DNA of 64,000 bases from Persicitalea sp963803495 (GTDB lineage: Bacteria > Bacteroidota > Bacteroidia > Cytophagales > Spirosomataceae), in the NCBI GenBank assembly GCA_963803495.1, contig CAWDMP010000002.1, forward strand, positions 2,852,001 through 2,916,000, in the 5' to 3' direction. Shown piece by piece: positions 62,780-64,000 of this stretch. Numbering within the stretch: the first letter of the stretch is position 1; every line of letters starts with the position of its first letter. The position numbers were made by a program, and so were the translations under genes. Under the pieces are notes generated by a model. The model was given only the letters and a program-made list of their open reading frames with translations, did no database searches and was not told where the DNA came from.

Positions 62780-62831
62780 AAGACTATCAGATATTAGGTT
62801 GTTAGGTCTGTAGGTAAAAGTTTAATTGGCC

Positions 62832-62915
62832 TGCGTGCGTCTATGCTCCTGGTCGCTGATCCACCAGTTGCGCGTTTCAAACGCGCATTACACCCCGTTC
62901 GCGTCACAGACGCAA
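62832..62915. repeat. Repeat element of small palindromes
   Basis: It contains a GCGCGTTT-C-AAACGCGC hairpin (about 62867-62883) and GCGTC-ACA-GACGC (about 62904-62916), next to CTGGTCGCTGATCCACCAG. It fills the space between the SDR and MocA-type genes. Such composite elements recur in Cytophagales genomes. Confidence 0.65.
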
Positions 62916-62922
62916 ACGAGAA

Positions 62923-63699
62923 TCAAAACCCAATCGAATTGCCCCCATCCACGGGCAGGGAAATGCCGGTAATGAACTTGGCGGCTTCCGAAGCCAGAAA
63001 AACGGCGGCCCAGCCGATGTCTTCCGACTGCCCCCAGGTACCCATTGGGGTGCGGTCCATCGCTTTGTCGCGGCGGGCGGGATCGCTATTCATGGCGGTG
63101 AGCATCATGGGGGTTTCTATAAAACCCGGTGCGATGCCGTTTATCCTCACATTGTGCGGAGAAAACTCGGTGGTCAGTGCCTTTACCATGCCCGCCACCG
63201 CCGCCTTGGACGATGAATACGCCACTACGCGGTCGATGCCGTAGAGCGCAGCCATCGACGTAATCATGATGATCGATCCCGACTTCCGCGCCACCATGCG
63301 TTTGCCGCATTCGCGCGTGATCGCGAATACGGCGTGGAGATTGGTTTGTAAAATCCGGTCAAAATCTTCGTCCGTCGTGTCCACGGCGGGCTTTTTCATG
63401 TTGATGCCCGCATTGTTTACCAGAATGTCGAGCGGCCCGCGAGCTTCCTCAATATCGGCTACTAGTTTCGGAATAGTACTTAGCTCCGTAATATCATGGA
63501 CGAAATAAACGGCCTGTTCCCCCAATTTATCCACGGCTTCCTGCAAGACCGACTCCCGCCGCCCGGTCAGCACGACTTTGGCCCCGGCCTGCACCATGCA
63601 TTCCGCGATATGGAAACCTATGCCGCTGCCACCGCCGGTGATGAGGGCGAGTTTTTCTTGGAGAGAAAAGACGGCAAGGTCAGGGGTATCTTAAGACAT
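62923..63699 (-). CDS. SDR family oxidoreductase with an in-frame stop at codon 3
   Basis: A short-chain dehydrogenase of about 258 residues. From 63690 onward the frame is intact: the cofactor loop ALITGGGSGIGFHIAE, NNAGINMKK, Ser in MITSMAALYG, catalytic YSSSKAAV, and the end LPVDGGNSIGF. The only ATG placed as in relatives (63697-63699) is followed by TCT and then TAA (63691-63693). No ATG, GTG or TTG lies between this stop and the glycine loop. So either codon 3 is mutated or a non-standard start is used. Next to uxuA it would be a D-mannonate (fructuronate) dehydrogenase of the UxuB/YjmF type; that is inference. Confidence 0.75.
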
Positions 63700-63751
63700 A
63701 GTTTCGATTATAAATTTCTATTGAAAAATTTCTTCCGTTCAACGTACCTGA

Positions 63752-63784
63752 AACTTCCCGAAAGCTCAAATCTTTCGGGAAGTT
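63752..63784. repeat. Hairpin with 13-bp arms AACTTCCCGAAAG/CTTTCGGGAAGTT, copy 2
   Basis: Arms at 63752-63764 and 63772-63784 with a 7-nt loop. It overlaps the last codons and stop of uxuA, whose final residues are encoded by one arm. The same arms occur at 61300-61346. Confidence 0.85.
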
Positions 63785-64000
63785 GAGCGAATCGCCATTT
63801 CCAGCCCCCGCAACTCCGCCAGTGCCTTCAAACGCCCAATAGCAGAGTAGCCGGGATAGGTTTTTTTGCCAAGATCGTCCAGCATCTGAAAGCCGTGGTC
63901 GGGCCGCAAGGGAAGCTGGCTGGTACTTTCCCCTTCCCGCTTTTCCTCCTCTTTTATTAAAGCCTTCACCACCGCATACATATCCACATCGCCGTTTAAA
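63766..64000 (-). CDS. uxuA: Mannonate dehydratase UxuA, 3' end
   Basis: The C-terminal 77 residues of a gene that continues beyond the right edge. LNGDVDMYAVVKALIKEE, PLRPDHGFQMLDDL, NPGYSAIGRLK-type (here YPGYSAIGRLKALAEL) and RGLEMAI are characteristic of UxuA, which dehydrates D-mannonate to 2-keto-3-deoxygluconate in glucuronate breakdown. The last residues (RSTSRKI) come from a repeated hairpin sequence and may be a recent replacement of the original end. The SDR gene follows. Confidence 0.9.
   Translation of the reverse strand, partial: LNGDVDMYAVVKALIKEEEKREGESTSQLPLRPDHGFQMLDDLGKKTYPGYSAIGRLKALAELRGLEMAIRSTSRKI

Overview
The window reads as a chromosomal piece of a Bacteroidota bacterium, most likely Cytophagales (Spirosomaceae-like). 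The evidence is the gene families (YpdA-type reductase, DUF5777, DUF2809, head-GIN DUF2807, a CusA-TolC fused metal pump, MocA/SDR sugar genes), start codons without Shine-Dalgarno sequences, and at least one promoter matching the Bacteroidota pattern TTG-N19-TAnnTTTG. The species assignment is inference. No rRNA, tRNA, CRISPR array, phage or IS transposase was recognised.

Layout. 1-8.5 kb: pabB with the start of a pabC-like gene, a YpdA-type reductase, a YCF48-like propeller protein, dnaG, a double-FKBP lipoprotein, nth, and an ECF sigma factor with a small partner. 8.8-13.5 kb: a ferredoxin, then a five-gene KaiC operon (receiver protein, kaiC, two tandem kaiB genes, PAS histidine kinase). 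13.6-19 kb: yjjG, a FAD oxidoreductase with a golvesin-like domain, a YefM-YoeB toxin-antitoxin module bounded by a 25-bp direct repeat, truncated haemoglobin, argB and a GDPD-like esterase. 19.3-24.4 kb: ECF sigma factor with a membrane-anchored barrel protein, then Rieske / DUF5777 / YceI / hemerythrin. 24.5-29.7 kb: a cyclic-nucleotide-domain histidine kinase, a receiver-glutaredoxin-like-flavoprotein fusion that lacks its redox cysteines, a UBP zinc finger, bestrophin and carbonic anhydrase. 30.5-43.3 kb: a compact biosynthetic cluster (GT61 glycosyltransferase, C-A-T-TE NRPS, A-T-KS-AT-ACP-aminotransferase hybrid, divergent Sfp-type transferase). 43.4-53 kb: ffh, a small barrel protein, an AlbA_2 protein, two broken genes, and the RND-TolC metal efflux fusion. 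53.3-64 kb: DUF2809, an alginate-lyase/beta-helix protein, an ABA4-like protein, a broken photolyase, ExbB/ExbD, a Uma2 protein, a MocA oxidoreductase, an SDR gene with a stop at codon 3, and the 3' end of uxuA.

Three systems deserve most attention: the Kai operon, which may form an hourglass or stress timer; the redox-looking two-component module at 24.5-28 kb; and the NRPS-PKS cluster, whose domain order predicts a short chain containing a beta-amino (3,4-diamino) unit.

The intergenic DNA is rich in repeats. It holds tandem 7- and 8-nt words, inverted pairs of such words, and several palindromic REP-like families. One word-type inverted repeat lies inside the efflux fusion gene and encodes what looks like the old TolC signal peptide. 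Four genes are disrupted by frameshifts or a stop codon, in contrast with the intact 10-kb NRPS-PKS genes.
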